From: Streptomyces sp. MST-110588
Lineage (GTDB): Bacteria; Actinomycetota; Actinomycetes; Streptomycetales; Streptomycetaceae
Direction: 5' to 3'
Length of the DNA stretch: 64,000 nt
Assembly: GCF_022695595.1 (NCBI RefSeq)
Contig: NZ_CP074380.1
Location: forward strand, 124,001-188,000
Shown: positions 62,833-64,000 of the stretch, in pieces
How positions within the stretch are numbered: the first letter of the stretch is position 1
Layout: each line of letters begins with the position of its first letter
The notes under the pieces: model-generated
Databases searched by the model: none
The model's input: only the letters and a program-made list of their open reading frames with translations
What the model was told of the DNA's origin: nothing
Translations under genes and position numbers: made by a program

Positions 62833-63851
62833 TGCGCGGCACGCTCATCGTCAACCCGGCGTCGACCGGGGCCGGCGACGCGGTCCTTCGTGCCGTCCTG
62901 GCCGAACTCACTCCCGTGGTGCGCCTGGACGTCGCCGTCACCGCGTGCCCCGGTCACGCCTTTCATCTGGCCCGGGCGGCGCGGCGGGACGGCGTACGGC
63001 TGGTCGCGGTGCTCGGCGGGGACGGCACCGTCAACGAGGCCGTCAACGGCCTGCTGGCCGACGGATGGGACGCGGGGCCACACCACCGGCCGGCCGTGCC
63101 CGCACTGGGCATCCTCCCGGCCGGAGGGCTCAACGTGGCCGCCCGCGCGCTGGGACTGGGGCGGCATGCGGTGCCGGCCGCCCGACGGCTGGCCGAGGCG
63201 GTCGGCCAGGGGCGGCGGACGGTCGTCAATCTGGGAAAGGCGGACCACCGCTATTTCCTCACGGCCGCCGGAGTGGGCTTCGGCGCGGAGCTGATGGCAC
63301 TCGTCCAACAAGGCCGGCAAGAAAACCGATGCCCACCGGGCCGACGGCAATCAAGGTGGCGGCAACGAGGCCGGGGCGGTGGCCGGTCCGGCGCGTGGAG
63401 CCGCTATCTGATGCCCGCGGCACGGCACTTCCTCTCCGGTACCGACCGCAGGGTTCCCGCCCTGTCGGTGGCCCTTCCGCAGGAGGAACCGCAGCAGCGG
63501 GCCGAGCGGACGGAGGGGGTCTTCGCGTTGCTGGTGGCCAACACCTCTCCGTACGCGTACATGGGGCGTTGGCCGCTGGCCCCGTGCCCCGCCGCGTCCT
63601 TCCAGGACGACCTGGAAGCACTGGCGTTCACGGACCTTTCCACCCACCGTTGCGCGGCTCTCCTGGCCCGGATGCTGCTGCGGCCCCGGCACGAGCACAA
63701 CGGCAGACCGGTACGGCGTTTCGCCGGCCGGCAGAGCCTGTCGGTCACCGTGACCCGGCCGGTGGCCGTCCATGTGGACGGCGAAGTCCTCACACCACGG
63801 CGGGAGGTGCGGTTCTCCTCGACCCGCGGAGCATTGGCCGTCGCCCTGTGA
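62832..63851 (+). CDS. diacylglycerol/sphingosine kinase-family lipid kinase
   Basis: A 339-residue DAGK-family kinase. The catalytic LVAVLGGDGTVNEAVNGLLA is near residue 60, and GILPAGGLNVAARALGL near residue 95 is the ATP-associated GGTxN-like site (Gly-Gly-Leu-Asn here). HRYFLTAAGVGFGAELM and the C-terminal GRQSLSVTVTRPVAVHVDGEVL complete the fold. It phosphorylates a lipid such as diacylglycerol. The middle (residues 155-185) is an Arg-rich low-complexity insertion. Last gene of the SDR-MFS-kinase operon; the start overlaps the MFS stop (TGATG). Confidence 0.88.
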   Translation: MRGTLIVNPASTGAGDAVLRAVLAELTPVVRLDVAVTACPGHAFHLARAARRDGVRLVAVLGGDGTVNEAVNGLLADGWDAGPHHRPAVPALGILPAGGLNVAARALGLGRHAVPAARRLAEAVGQGRRTVVNLGKADHRYFLTAAGVGFGAELMALVQQGRQENRCPPGRRQSRWRQRGRGGGRSGAWSRYLMPAARHFLSGTDRRVPALSVALPQEEPQQRAERTEGVFALLVANTSPYAYMGRWPLAPCPAASFQDDLEALAFTDLSTHRCAALLARMLLRPRHEHNGRPVRRFAGRQSLSVTVTRPVAVHVDGEVLTPRREVRFSSTRGALAVAL

Positions 63852-63946
63852 CAGACCTTCCCTCCCCTTCCCTCCCCTTCTCCCACCTTCCACCGCCGCC
63901 GAACGCCTGCTTGAGAAAAGGACATGGTGAGGAAAATTCCTGAGCA

Positions 63947-64000
63947 CTACTCGCCGGTGAACTCCGGTACCGGTACGAGCGACGCGCCGGGCTCTCGCGC
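63947..64000 (-). CDS. 3' end of a minus-strand gene cut by the window edge
   Basis: From the window edge the minus strand reads an open frame ending SLVPVPEFTGE and TAG at 63947. Only 17 codons are visible, with good codon bias. Family cannot be told. The gap 63852-63946 is pyrimidine rich and shows no terminator. Confidence 0.4.
   Translation of the reverse strand, partial: AREPGASLVPVPEFTGE

Noticed and set aside
61001..62941. 646-codon open frame on the minus strand
   Set aside because: Antisense shadow of the MFS exporter; repetitive Gly/Arg/Gln composition and no family.

Overview
This is a high-GC actinobacterial window, almost certainly a Streptomyces chromosome. G/C dominates third codon positions, GTG starts are common, and several promoters place transcription at or next to the start codon. 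Four genes carry the rare Leu codon TTA. The families are also typical of Streptomyces: DUF1918, LppU/SCO3897, DUF6328, DUF6895, an ECF41/SigJ-type sigma factor, a GH46 chitosanase and a TAP-like secreted peptidase. No rRNA, tRNA, transposase, phage module or CRISPR array was seen. The content is accessory: short operons, many regulators and many secreted or membrane proteins.

Layout. 0-10 kb: a hydrolase with an autoregulated-looking HTH protein, a GNAT-DUF2716 fusion, a TetR/amidase regulon with a shared operator, a metallo-beta-lactamase-fold gene, a secreted peptidase, and a membrane protein-TetR pair under a double palindrome. 10-20 kb: chitosanase, a membrane protein with a deoxyribosyltransferase/TIR-like domain, APH, MFS, epoxide hydrolase, DUF5995, AKR with LysR, DUF1918. 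20-24 kb: a molybdenum hydroxylase whose Fe-S and molybdopterin subunits are fused. 24-28 kb: an operon of a small protein, a polyprenyl synthase and an Lcp-like DUF2236 oxygenase. 28-32 kb: HEAT-repeat, KilB-like and PLD-like membrane proteins. 32-38 kb: a signal-less solute-binding protein, a methyltransferase, an acyl-CoA-dehydrogenase-like flavoprotein and an SMP-30 protein. 38-52 kb: LppU, a GT1 glycosyltransferase, PlsC, GMC oxidoreductase, thioesterase, TTC38-like protein, Mrr-like membrane protein and S15 peptidase. 52-64 kb: LysR, GNAT, then the most unusual locus, a coupled minus-strand operon with a 62-residue peptide, an unrecognised 236-residue protein, two tandem DUF6895 paralogues and a class C beta-lactamase-fold hydrolase. 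Beyond it lie an ECF41-like sigma gene and a divergent SDR-MFS-diacylglycerol kinase operon.

A major caveat is that twelve genes are split by one-base shifts at short G or C runs, nearly all single-base losses, with intact coding sequence on both sides. The pattern looks like base-calling error rather than gene decay, so these are annotated as single genes with the shift stated. Two other lesions, an amber codon in a GNAT gene and an epimerase remnant, look genuine.
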